This document shows, piece after piece, positions 1 to 5,583 of a stretch of 6,625 nt of DNA. The position numbers and the translations under genes were made by a program. Origin of the DNA: Spirochaetales bacterium (GTDB lineage: Bacteria; Spirochaetota; Spirochaetia; Sphaerochaetales; Sphaerochaetaceae); NCBI GenBank assembly GCA_017962865.1, contig JAGCUM010000126.1, positions 1 to 6,625 of the forward strand. Direction: 5' to 3'. The notes beneath the pieces were generated by a model. That model was not told where the DNA came from and made no database searches. It saw nothing but the letters and a program-made list of their open reading frames with translations. The first letter of the stretch is position 1. Each line of letters opens with the position of its first letter.

Positions 1-331
1 AGATAGTAAGTCCCGCTTTGCCCTTCAGGGCGAGCGGATATCCTTCCATTGCCGTTGCAGCCGAGGCCGGCGTTCCCGGAATGTTCAGCAGAATTGCACT
101 CTGGTTTCCTCCGGAAATAGCTCCGATATAGATTGCAAGCAGCGAAAGAATTGCCAAAGGTCCGCTGAAGTTGTATGTAAGACCGGTCAGGAGTGCCACA
201 GCCATCGTTGAGGTCAGACCAGGCAGCATTCCGAATATCAGTCCGGTAAAGACCGACAGGACGAGGGCGAGCAGTCCTGTAGGCGTGAGGGCGATTGAAA
301 AAGCTTCTCCGATTTATCTCAGTGCATCCAT
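1..331 (-). pseudogene. tctA: TctA, large membrane subunit of a tripartite tricarboxylate transporter; N-terminal part only, with an in-frame stop at codon 6
   Basis: TctA is the large inner-membrane subunit of TTT transporters, which import carboxylates and related anions using a periplasmic receptor and an ion gradient. Only about 110 codons are in the window; the rest lies beyond the left edge. Reading from the ATG at 331-329 gives MDALR, then TAA (316-314), then an open frame to position 1. That frame has clear TctA signatures: an LPGL motif at about residues 36-39, then YIGAISGGNQSAILLNIPG and an AMEGYPLALKGKAG stretch. The ATG has a strong ribosome site (GAGGAGGT, 5 nt upstream) that overlaps the tctB stop, and MDAL is a typical TctA beginning, so the start looks genuine and the stop looks like a lesion. 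One base change (for example CAA, GAA or TAC to TAA) explains it. The next in-frame ATG is codon 35 (229-227), which would delete the first membrane segment. Family call is sure; whether the stop is real or a sequencing error is open. Confidence 0.85.
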
Positions 332-342
332 TTCTTACCTCC

Positions 343-864
343 TCACGGCATCGGTACTTTGAAGATGATCTGGAAGATGAGGATTATTGCAAAAGTCGCC
401 GATGCAGAGATCAGCAGAAGTATAAGAATCTTCTTGATTGATTTCTTCCAGTTAATGAACAACAACAGAGCCGAAAGCGTTATGAACGTGGCAAGCCAGA
501 ACGGCATCTTTCCGAGCATCAGGAAGATGTAGATCCAGAAAATCACAAGCCCGACCAGAGCCTTGTGAACATTCTTGTTCTTGACGAATTCGATGCTGAA
601 GTTCTTTATATCCAAAAGGCATTCCTTCAGGGAATGCTCCTTGAGTGTTCTGATTATGTAAATTGTCGAGAAGATGAAAAGACAGGCGCCTATCATCATC
701 GGCATAAGACCTGCGGAATAGTAGAAGACATCGACAAAGTCTTCCTTCCAGAACGTGATGCTCTTTATCATCACATAGATTGAGACCGCAAATGTCACGA
801 TTCCGGCAATCAGGTCAATTCCGTACCGTGTCTGCGTTCTGGTGGGTTTTCCCTCGTTACTCAT
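343..864 (-). CDS. tctB: TctB, small membrane subunit of a tripartite tricarboxylate transporter
   Basis: This 173-residue protein is the poorly conserved small membrane partner of TctA, sitting in the inner membrane and needed for uptake by the TTT complex. After a polar N-terminus (about 14 residues) it shows hydrophobic segments at about 17-34, 50-72, 103-118, 121-138 and 145-168, with a charged loop at about 74-102. This fits the four-to-five-helix TctB plan and length. The call rests on this topology and on its place between tctC and tctA; TctB proteins have few invariant residues. The ATG at 864-862 follows an AGGA about 8 nt upstream. The TGA stop (345-343) is fused to the ribosome site of tctA, so translation of the two is probably coupled. 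A perfect hairpin lies between tctC and this gene and may lower its expression relative to the binding protein. Confidence 0.88.
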   Translation of the reverse strand: MSNEGKPTRTQTRYGIDLIAGIVTFAVSIYVMIKSITFWKEDFVDVFYYSAGLMPMMIGACLFIFSTIYIIRTLKEHSLKECLLDIKNFSIEFVKNKNVHKALVGLVIFWIYIFLMLGKMPFWLATFITLSALLLFINWKKSIKKILILLLISASATFAIILIFQIIFKVPMP

Positions 865-894
865 AATGCAATTCCTATTTTGAAATCAAAACAA

Positions 895-923
895 CAGGAT
901 GGTGCGAAAACCGCACCATCCTG
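895..923 (-). terminator. Perfect 12-bp hairpin between tctC and tctB, likely attenuator or mRNA-stabilising stem-loop
   Basis: CAGGATGGTGCG (895-906) and CGCACCATCCTG (912-923) are exact inverted repeats around a 5-nt loop. In the sense of transcription (minus strand) the stem is followed by TTGTTTTGATTT, which is T-rich but broken by G and A, so termination is probably partial. The stem begins 18 nt after the tctC stop codon. Such intercistronic hairpins after a binding-protein gene are a known way to protect the upstream message or to let only some polymerases go on, giving more receptor than membrane subunits. The palindrome is seen directly; the function is inferred. Confidence 0.75.
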
Positions 924-940
924 AATAATGACAATTACTG

Positions 941-1963
941 TTACGGTCTCTTGTATCCGAGATCCTCGGGTGAACGAGGAGCGACACCGAGATCAAAGAG
1001 TGTGAATCCGATTGCGGAAGCAGCCTGATCCTTGAGTGCGTTGGACTCGGCAATTGTTGCTCCCATGAGAACCATACCCTTCTCATTGGCGAATGCTACT
1101 ACGCTATCTGTCTTGCAAGCCTGAACGAAGGCCTTCTCGAGCTCAGCCTTTGTTGCCTCAGGAACATCAGACGGGAACATAAGTCCGAAAGCATCTCCGA
1201 TCGGGAGGCTGCTCTCAAGCTCCGGGATGAAGTTCTTGATTGAGGGGATTGCCTCTGCAACACCGTCAAGAACAAGATCCTCTGAGGTGAGGGCGCAGAG
1301 AGCGACGAGGTCGCCGGACCTGAGCAGGTCAATCATCTCGTTTGAAAGCTGTGATGTGAAGTCAACCTCTCCGGCAAGAAGAGCCTTGATTGCATCGGCA
1401 CCGCCGGCATACGGGGTATTCAGACCCTTGCCCATGACAGCATCTGTTGCCGAGAGAACCATAACTGCGTTGTATCCGGATGATCCCATTCCAGCAACGC
1501 TGTTCTTGATTGTGTTGGCAGGATTATCCTTGAGAGCATTGTACAGATCGTTGAATGTCTTGTACTGGCTGTCCTTTCTGACTGCGATGACACAGGGGAC
1601 ATAGTATGCAGCCATGAAATCCCAATCCTTCGGAGACCAGTCTGCAGTTCCCATTGCATAGTGGGTATGCGGTGTGGCGTTTGCAATCAGTGTGTATCCA
1701 TCATGCGGCTTGAGCATACAATCGGTCATTCCGACTGTTCCGACATCACCCGGGGTGTTTACGACGCTGATGTTGATACCCCAGATCTTTGCCATCTCAT
1801 CCGTAACACGTCTTCCGACGAGGTCTGATGATCCGCCTGCGCCCCATGGGACGATCAGAGTGATGTCCTTTGCAGGGAACTTGGCAGTCTCAGTTGCTGC
1901 CTGAGCGAAAACTGCTGTCATAACGACGCAGAGCACGAGCAAAACTGTCAAAAGTTTCTTCAT
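941..1963 (-). CDS. tctC: TctC/Bug-family periplasmic substrate-binding protein of a tripartite tricarboxylate transporter
   Basis: The 340-residue product is the exported receptor that captures a small anion and delivers it to TctA/TctB. Residues 1-20 form a signal peptide: KK, a hydrophobic core, and a likely signal peptidase I site after VFA or AQA. There is a Cys at 12 inside the core, but it does not form a proper lipobox. The mature part has the family hallmarks: ITLIVPWGAGGSSD (34-47, the first ligand-binding loop), NTPGDVGTVG (69-78), SVAGMGSSGYNAV (155-167) and PYAGGADAIKALLAGEVDF (184-202). Length is normal for the family. The ATG follows AGGAG with 7 nt spacing. Ligands of this family range from citrate and other di- or tricarboxylates to aromatic acids, sugar acids and sulfonates, so the substrate cannot be named from sequence. 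The neighbouring isomerase-like and sulfur-transfer genes are the only clue. A strong promoter lies upstream and a hairpin downstream. Confidence 0.95.
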   Translation of the reverse strand: MKKLLTVLLVLCVVMTAVFAQAATETAKFPAKDITLIVPWGAGGSSDLVGRRVTDEMAKIWGINISVVNTPGDVGTVGMTDCMLKPHDGYTLIANATPHTHYAMGTADWSPKDWDFMAAYYVPCVIAVRKDSQYKTFNDLYNALKDNPANTIKNSVAGMGSSGYNAVMVLSATDAVMGKGLNTPYAGGADAIKALLAGEVDFTSQLSNEMIDLLRSGDLVALCALTSEDLVLDGVAEAIPSIKNFIPELESSLPIGDAFGLMFPSDVPEATKAELEKAFVQACKTDSVVAFANEKGMVLMGATIAESNALKDQAASAIGFTLFDLGVAPRSPEDLGYKRP

Positions 1964-2028
1964 TTTCCTTCTCCTTTTTTTCCGTCACGCTACGCGTGTA
2001 CGGTTGTGATCCGATAGATAAAACCTGT

Positions 2029-2055
2029 TACAGCAGGCGCTGTACTGTTTCAGTA
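2029..2055. promoter_or_regulatory. Two inverted repeats over the tctC -10 box and start point, candidate operators
   Basis: TACTG-TTT-CAGTA (2043-2055) is a perfect inverted repeat that covers part of the -10 box and the expected start site. TACAGC-AGGC-GCTGTA (2029-2044) is a second perfect repeat directly downstream, sharing two bases with the first. On the sense strand CAGTT also occurs twice, 11 bp apart (2076-2072 and 2065-2061), between the -35 and -10 boxes. Symmetry at this place is typical for repressor binding. No regulator gene lies in the window, and the arms are short, so this is a candidate only. Confidence 0.4.
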
Positions 2056-2080
2056 TAAATCAACTGAATTGAACTGTAAA
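2052..2080 (-). promoter_or_regulatory. Sigma-70-like promoter for the tctCBA operon
   Basis: On the minus strand TTTACA (2080-2075; 5 of 6 to TTGACA) is separated by exactly 17 nt from TATACT (2057-2052; 5 of 6 to TATAAT). Transcription should start near 2045, giving a leader of about 80 nt before the tctC ATG. The leader holds a small inverted repeat CACGC-TAC-GCGTG (1986-1998) shortly before the ribosome site, which might influence translation. The promoter means the transporter can be transcribed separately from the upstream four-gene cassette. Confidence 0.7.
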
Positions 2081-2112
2081 ACTTTATTTACCTAGGTTCG
2101 TCCTCGGGCCGA

Positions 2113-3564
2113 TCAATGGAAATACTCCACTTCGAAGCCCATCACCCTACCCAACTCCTGGAGTTCTCTGACATGGTTTCCGTAGACAATGGCCTGATGG
2201 TGTCCGTAACACCCCCTTGCAAGCGCCTGCCTGAATTCCCTTACCCCGCCTTCGACGTCATAATAGACTGCCGGAGAGCAGTAATACGGACGGAATTCGC
2301 AGCCCAGAGTGTGGCCTACGGCAACTATCATCTTGGTCCCTCTTCTGTTGAATCTGCCGAAGGTAACCACCTGTCCTTCCTGCTCCGCCATATCGACCTG
2401 AAGATGGGTTCCCCAGCCCTGTGTCGTGAAGTGACTGAGCGAATAGTCCTGCATCGGCTTGTCGAACCCGCGCATCTTTCTGACGGGAACGGCATGATGG
2501 ATTTCAAGCACATCCCTGTCGAAGGTTCTGTCCGGCTGTTCGAGCAATTTGGGCATTCCGAGCTGCTCTATTGTCTTGCTTCCTGCTAGGACCAGGACCG
2601 GATTGCCCATATAGACACTCTGTCTTGTCAGATACATCATGACTGTCATCGCAAGCCATACCGCAAGGTCTTCCTCGCATGCTGACGGAATCCTGTCATC
2701 CTTGTTCGTCGTATGGGTGAGACACGGTGTGAACTTGTATTGCTGCGGGATTCTGCTGGCACAGAGCTCCTTGCAGGCGGTCGTGAATGCATTGCAGTCG
2801 TATTTTTCCATCATGGCCCTGACCGCATGGAAGTACCTGTAGTCATTGCATACGAACTCTTCTGTGAGATCACATTTCTGGGCACCTGCAATCAACGCCC
2901 TTGCCTCGGAGCGGATATTGTCATCGATTTCGATCTCATCCATGTATTTCACTATCTGTCGGAAATCGATTCTGTTGTTCCTGATTCCATAACGCATGAA
3001 CAAATCGGACAAGTCATATGTGCTTGTGTTTACGGACGCCGGGGTCTGCTCGCAGTTCGAGAGAATGAGAATCTTCGTGTTTGCGACCGCCTTCCTGACC
3101 TGCAGGTTCTTGAGAAGTTCGTTGTACTCCGCATAGTCATGGGCCATGTATGCCTCAAGTCCGATATCCGTGTAATATCCCACCAGGTCTATCGGTGTAG
3201 GTCCGAGGTTGATCATTGAAATGGGCTTCCTGAGCCGTTCTATGCCCGGTATCCTGTATGTGATCAGGTAGATATCCACGAGATGGTTCTCGGGAAGGAG
3301 CTTGTCAAACTCGGAATCCTTCACCGCGAAACTCTCATCGAATTCGATATAGACCGGCTCCATGAGATTGCATCTTGAAGAATCGATGTTTTTCTTCAGT
3401 TCGTCATACCAGATGCGGAACTGCTCCTTGCCCGCACGTCTTTCGACAGCAGGATTGTTATCCTCGAAAATACCGACCCTGCATGGGCCTTCCCACCAGT
3501 CGGTGTGTACCATGTTGCTGAAAACCGGTCTGAGATTGACCTTCACGTCCATTGCATATTTCAT
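2113..3564 (-). CDS. L-fucose isomerase-like family protein (sugar isomerase of unknown substrate)
   Basis: The product is about 483 residues from the ATG at 3564 and looks cytosolic. It matches the L-fucose/arabinose isomerase superfamily (the COG2407 type), whose characterised members interconvert aldoses and ketoses using a divalent metal. Numbered from the upstream GTG at 3570 (subtract 2 for the ATG start), the C-terminal half has the family landmarks: CLTHTTNKDDRIPSACEEDL (283-302; E299/E300 near the expected catalytic acid), YMGNP (320-324), EIHHAVPVRKM (356-366), GWGTHLQVDM (385-394), a GQVVTFGRF strand (399-407) and GHHQAIVYGNHVRELQELG (456-474). The N-terminal half (TDWWEGPCRVG, 23-33) is less familiar. 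The MGN motif has Asn where I expect a metal-binding Asp in many relatives, so the chemistry may differ. It is last in the cassette, just after the SufE-like gene. I cannot name the sugar; E. coli FucI itself is longer and distinct. Confidence 0.75.
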   Translation of the reverse strand: MKYAMDVKVNLRPVFSNMVHTDWWEGPCRVGIFEDNNPAVERRAGKEQFRIWYDELKKNIDSSRCNLMEPVYIEFDESFAVKDSEFDKLLPENHLVDIYLITYRIPGIERLRKPISMINLGPTPIDLVGYYTDIGLEAYMAHDYAEYNELLKNLQVRKAVANTKILILSNCEQTPASVNTSTYDLSDLFMRYGIRNNRIDFRQIVKYMDEIEIDDNIRSEARALIAGAQKCDLTEEFVCNDYRYFHAVRAMMEKYDCNAFTTACKELCASRIPQQYKFTPCLTHTTNKDDRIPSACEEDLAVWLAMTVMMYLTRQSVYMGNPVLVLAGSKTIEQLGMPKLLEQPDRTFDRDVLEIHHAVPVRKMRGFDKPMQDYSLSHFTTQGWGTHLQVDMAEQEGQVVTFGRFNRRGTKMIVAVGHTLGCEFRPYYCSPAVYYDVEGGVREFRQALARGCYGHHQAIVYGNHVRELQELGRVMGFEVEYFH

Positions 3565-3575
3565 AGGCACCTCCC
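3564..3575 (-). promoter_or_regulatory. Ribosome binding site that decides the start of the isomerase-like gene
   Basis: The sense sequence GGGAGGTGCCTATG has a near-perfect Shine-Dalgarno GGAGG (3574-3570) 5 nt before the ATG at 3564-3562. The longer reading frame starts at a GTG (3570-3568) that is itself part of this ribosome site, so the ATG is the better start. The site overlaps the TAG stop of the SufE-like gene, which implies coupled translation. Confidence 0.8.
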
Positions 3576-3967
3576 TATTCTCCTTCTTTATTAATGATCA
3601 TCCGGAAAAGCTTCCTGATTCCGTTATTCTTGATCGCGGGGTAAACCACGTAGTCGGAAATGTAATCGAGGAATCTCATCGGGTTGGATGAAATCTCATC
3701 ACGGGTCCTTCCGTCATACAGTTCCCTGATAATCCACAGTACCCCCAACACAAGCATCGAATCGGACGAGGTCTCGAAGCTGTCCCCTTCCTGTCTCACC
3801 CAGATTGCAGTCCTGCAGCCTGGAATCCGATATTCATCCTTCTCGACGGAAATCGCACGTCCCTTTTTCATCCCGAGGGACATGAGGTAGTCGAACTGTT
3901 GCAGGGGATCCTTCATCTCCGAGAGATTGCGGATGTAGGTGTCTTCGATATCCGCTATCAAGCTCAT
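3575..3967 (-). CDS. sufE: SufE-family sulfur acceptor protein
   Basis: SufE proteins take the persulfide sulfur from a group II cysteine desulfurase and pass it on; they act in the cytosol. This 130-residue protein has the expected length and layout: an N-terminal helical part with DPLQQFDYLMSLG (20-32), then IPGCRTAIWV (48-57) with Cys51 at the same position as the sulfur-accepting Cys51 of E. coli SufE, then TSSDSMLVLGVLWIIRELYDG (66-86), and a C-terminal NNGIRKLFRMII (114-125). The family usually reads GCQSQVW at the active loop; here it is GCRTAIW, so the loop is diverged but the Cys is kept. It starts inside the end of the desulfurase gene (ATGA overlap), with a strong GGAGG 6 nt before the ATG, a classic sign of a working enzyme pair. 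The symbol is at family level: no sufBCD is present, so a role in Fe-S assembly is not implied. Confidence 0.88.
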   Translation of the reverse strand: MSLIADIEDTYIRNLSEMKDPLQQFDYLMSLGMKKGRAISVEKDEYRIPGCRTAIWVRQEGDSFETSSDSMLVLGVLWIIRELYDGRTRDEISSNPMRFLDYISDYVVYPAIKNNGIRKLFRMIINKEGE

Positions 3968-5148
3968 GCCTTTCCTCCGTATCTCAGACCGATACCCCTG
4001 AGCCCTGCAGCAAGCATGTCGATTTCCTCCTCCGTGTTATAGAAGGACAGAGAGACCCTGCAGACCCCTTCATGACCGATCCTCTTCATCAAAGGATAGG
4101 CACAACAGGCCCCGGTCCTGATGGCAATTCCGCGTTGTCCCAGAGCTACCCCGATATCATACGGGCTGAGTCCATCAACGATAAACGAGCAGATAACAGA
4201 CGGACTGCTATTGATCAGATGAAGGCCAGGAACCTTTCTTAGCGAATCATAAAGATGGCCTGAAAGGCTCTCTTCAATCACTTTTATTTCATATTCATGC
4301 TGTTTGAGGTAATCAATTGCACTTCCGAGTCCAAGTATTCCGCTGATGTTCTGAGTTCCCGCCTCGAACCCCCGGATTCCGGAAAGCAAGCTTCCGTCCG
4401 GGTTAACCGCACCTCCGCCGATTAGAAGGGGTTCCAAATTCTCTAATGTGTTTTCCCTTGCATAGAGTATGCCCGTTCCCATCGGTCCGTAGACCTTATG
4501 CCCCGATAGGCACAGGTAATCGCACCCTGTCTTCCTTACGTCAATCGGACTGTGGGCTGCCAACTGGGAGGCATCGACGATGGACAAGGCGCTTTTTTCA
4601 CGGGCAAACGAACAGATGGTTTCAATATCGGGAACAAAGCCTGTCACATTGGACATTCCCGTGATTGCAACGGCTGCAGTGTTTTCGTCCACATGCTCCA
4701 GAACCCTTGCCGTCTTCAGTGTTCCATCTGTTTCTGCAGGCACGACCCGAAGTTCAATCCCATGCTTTCTGCAATCCCTCAGCCACGGATAGAAGTTCGA
4801 TGAGTGCTCGAGCTCGGTAATCACTATGTTTGAGCCTCTACCGGCTTTTGAACATATCGAGGAAGATACCATGTTCAGGGCTTCCGTACTTCCCTTTGTG
4901 AATACTATCTGTCCGTCGTCGCTACCGATATAACTTCCGATGGTATCCCTGACTGAATTGACATCCGATTCCAGCGTTATTGCAAGCGGATAGCTGCCCC
5001 GGCCCACATTCGCATTGCGCAAAGACATGCTTTCGGCTACACAGTCTATTACAGAGCCAGGCTTCTGTGTGGTGGCAGCATTGTCCAGGTATGCAATCGG
5101 GTTTTGAGTCCTGAAGAACGGGAAATCAAGGCGCAGCGATCCATCCAT
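3964..5148 (-). CDS. sufS: SufS/CsdA-type (group II) cysteine desulfurase, PLP-dependent
   Basis: This 394-residue aminotransferase class V enzyme should remove sulfur from cysteine, giving alanine and an enzyme persulfide that a SufE partner collects. Visible landmarks are YLDNAATTQKP (20-30), TKGSTEALNMV (84-94; phosphate binding), TELEHSSNFYPW (111-122; His115 stacks on PLP), VDASQLAAHSP (191-201; Asp192 and Gln195 hold the cofactor), SGHKVYGPMGTG (215-226; Lys218 forms the Schiff base), GFEAGTQN (260-267) and RTGACCAYPLM (344-354). Cys349 aligns with the catalytic Cys364 of E. coli SufS. It differs from typical SufS in having GACC where RTGHHC is usual, and NVGRGSY where NVHRGIH is usual, so it forms a diverged subgroup. 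Its ATG is 1 nt after the stop of the carrier-like gene and its end overlaps the SufE-like gene. Alternatives are cysteine sulfinate desulfinase or selenocysteine lyase activity. The symbol is at family level. Confidence 0.9.
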   Translation of the reverse strand: MDGSLRLDFPFFRTQNPIAYLDNAATTQKPGSVIDCVAESMSLRNANVGRGSYPLAITLESDVNSVRDTIGSYIGSDDGQIVFTKGSTEALNMVSSSICSKAGRGSNIVITELEHSSNFYPWLRDCRKHGIELRVVPAETDGTLKTARVLEHVDENTAAVAITGMSNVTGFVPDIETICSFAREKSALSIVDASQLAAHSPIDVRKTGCDYLCLSGHKVYGPMGTGILYARENTLENLEPLLIGGGAVNPDGSLLSGIRGFEAGTQNISGILGLGSAIDYLKQHEYEIKVIEESLSGHLYDSLRKVPGLHLINSSPSVICSFIVDGLSPYDIGVALGQRGIAIRTGACCAYPLMKRIGHEGVCRVSLSFYNTEEEIDMLAAGLRGIGLRYGGKA

Positions 5149-5149
5149 A

Positions 5150-5512
5150 TCAGCACATCTTCCTTTTTATTGCCCGAAGCAGCAGATCACAGAACTGTTC
5201 CACTGTTTTTGCATCGGCAGCATCATCGTCATCCAGATTGACTCCCAAGTCGTTCTCGATGGAAAGCAGTAGCAGAGCCTTCTTCATGGCCACGAGGCCA
5301 GTCTGATGACAGTCGTATTTCTTTATTGATGTAAGAAGCTCACTCTGGCTGACTTCCTGGGTCTGCAGCTTGATGCTCATGATGGTCAGTTGAATGAGAT
5401 CATCGCATTCAACGGTCGGAAGATGCAGCCTGGACAGCACGCAGGTTTTCAGCATCCCGCACGGATTCGGAGACCTGATGAACTCTTCTGCGTTTAATAA
5501 ACTGTCCGACAT
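5150..5512 (-). CDS. Small acyl-carrier-protein-like protein lacking the phosphopantetheine serine, first gene of the cassette
   Basis: I do not recognise a named family for this 120-residue protein. From about residue 37 it resembles the acyl carrier fold: a first helix (38-50), a loop, a second helix (72-86), then LLSIENDLGVNLDDDD (82-97), very like the LEEEFGIEIPDED region of carriers, then TVEQFCDLLLRAI (103-115), like the TVGDLVDYI end helix. The DSL motif whose serine carries phosphopantetheine is absent: by spacing from the IEND stretch the Ser would fall at Ala75. A normal acyl-carrier role is therefore unlikely; a binding or scaffold role is possible. It has six cysteines (18, 24, 36, 68, 108, 120), the last being the C-terminal residue, which is suggestive next to sulfur-transfer genes. 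The ATG at 5512 has no convincing ribosome site (only GGTA nearby), so the start is less certain; Met20 is an alternative. The stop is 1 nt from the desulfurase ATG. Confidence 0.6.
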   Translation of the reverse strand: MSDSLLNAEEFIRSPNPCGMLKTCVLSRLHLPTVECDDLIQLTIMSIKLQTQEVSQSELLTSIKKYDCHQTGLVAMKKALLLLSIENDLGVNLDDDDAADAKTVEQFCDLLLRAIKRKMC

Positions 5513-5518
5513 ATTACC

Positions 5519-5548
5519 AGTTTAGAACCAATCTCTCGAAACAGGCAA
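5519..5548 (-). promoter_or_regulatory. Weak candidate promoter for the sulfur-transfer/isomerase cassette
   Basis: On the minus strand TTGCCT (5548-5543) and TAAACT (5524-5519) are spaced by 18 nt, each matching four bases of the consensus. The start site would fall at or beside the ATG at 5512, giving a leaderless message, in line with the missing ribosome site. Its -35 box abuts the -35 box of the divergent promoter. Short AT-rich regions give such matches by chance, so confidence is low. Confidence 0.28.
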
Positions 5549-5579
5549 TTGAAAACATCAGCAATTTGACTGATAGTAT
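5549..5579 (+). promoter_or_regulatory. Candidate promoter for the divergent MFS gene, with an inverted repeat in the spacer
   Basis: TTGAAA (5549-5554; 5 of 6) is followed after 17 nt by GATAGT (5572-5577; 4 of 6). An overlapping alternative is an extended -10, TG-A-TAGTAT (5571-5579). Either places transcription start at about 5583-5586, at the ATG, which suggests a leaderless message. An inverted repeat ATCAG-N8-CTGAT (5557-5574) lies in the spacer and could be an operator. The 71-bp region between the divergent genes holds nothing else that I can identify. Confidence 0.38.
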
Positions 5580-5583
5580 TAGC

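Noticed and set aside
314..316. Recoding or stop reassignment as an explanation of the TAA in tctA
   Set aside because: TAA is used as the normal stop of tctC in the same window, and TAA is not a selenocysteine or pyrrolysine codon.
171..362. Small plus-strand frame over the tctA/tctB junction
   Set aside because: It is antisense to a clear TctA sequence and to the strong ribosome site of tctA; nothing supports it.
2091..2107. Possible terminator after the isomerase-like gene (CCGAGG and CCTAGG as stem arms)
   Set aside because: The six-base stem has a mismatch and no T run follows at the right place, so read-through into the transporter operon remains possible.
2116..3219. Long plus-strand open frames (157 and 168 codons) antisense to the isomerase-like gene
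   Set aside because: They lie wholly opposite a clear family member, have no recognisable domains or good ribosome sites, and are explained by codon bias of the real gene.
3568..3570. GTG as the start codon of the isomerase-like gene
   Set aside because: The GTG is part of the Shine-Dalgarno stretch that serves the ATG 6 nt downstream, so it would have no site of its own.
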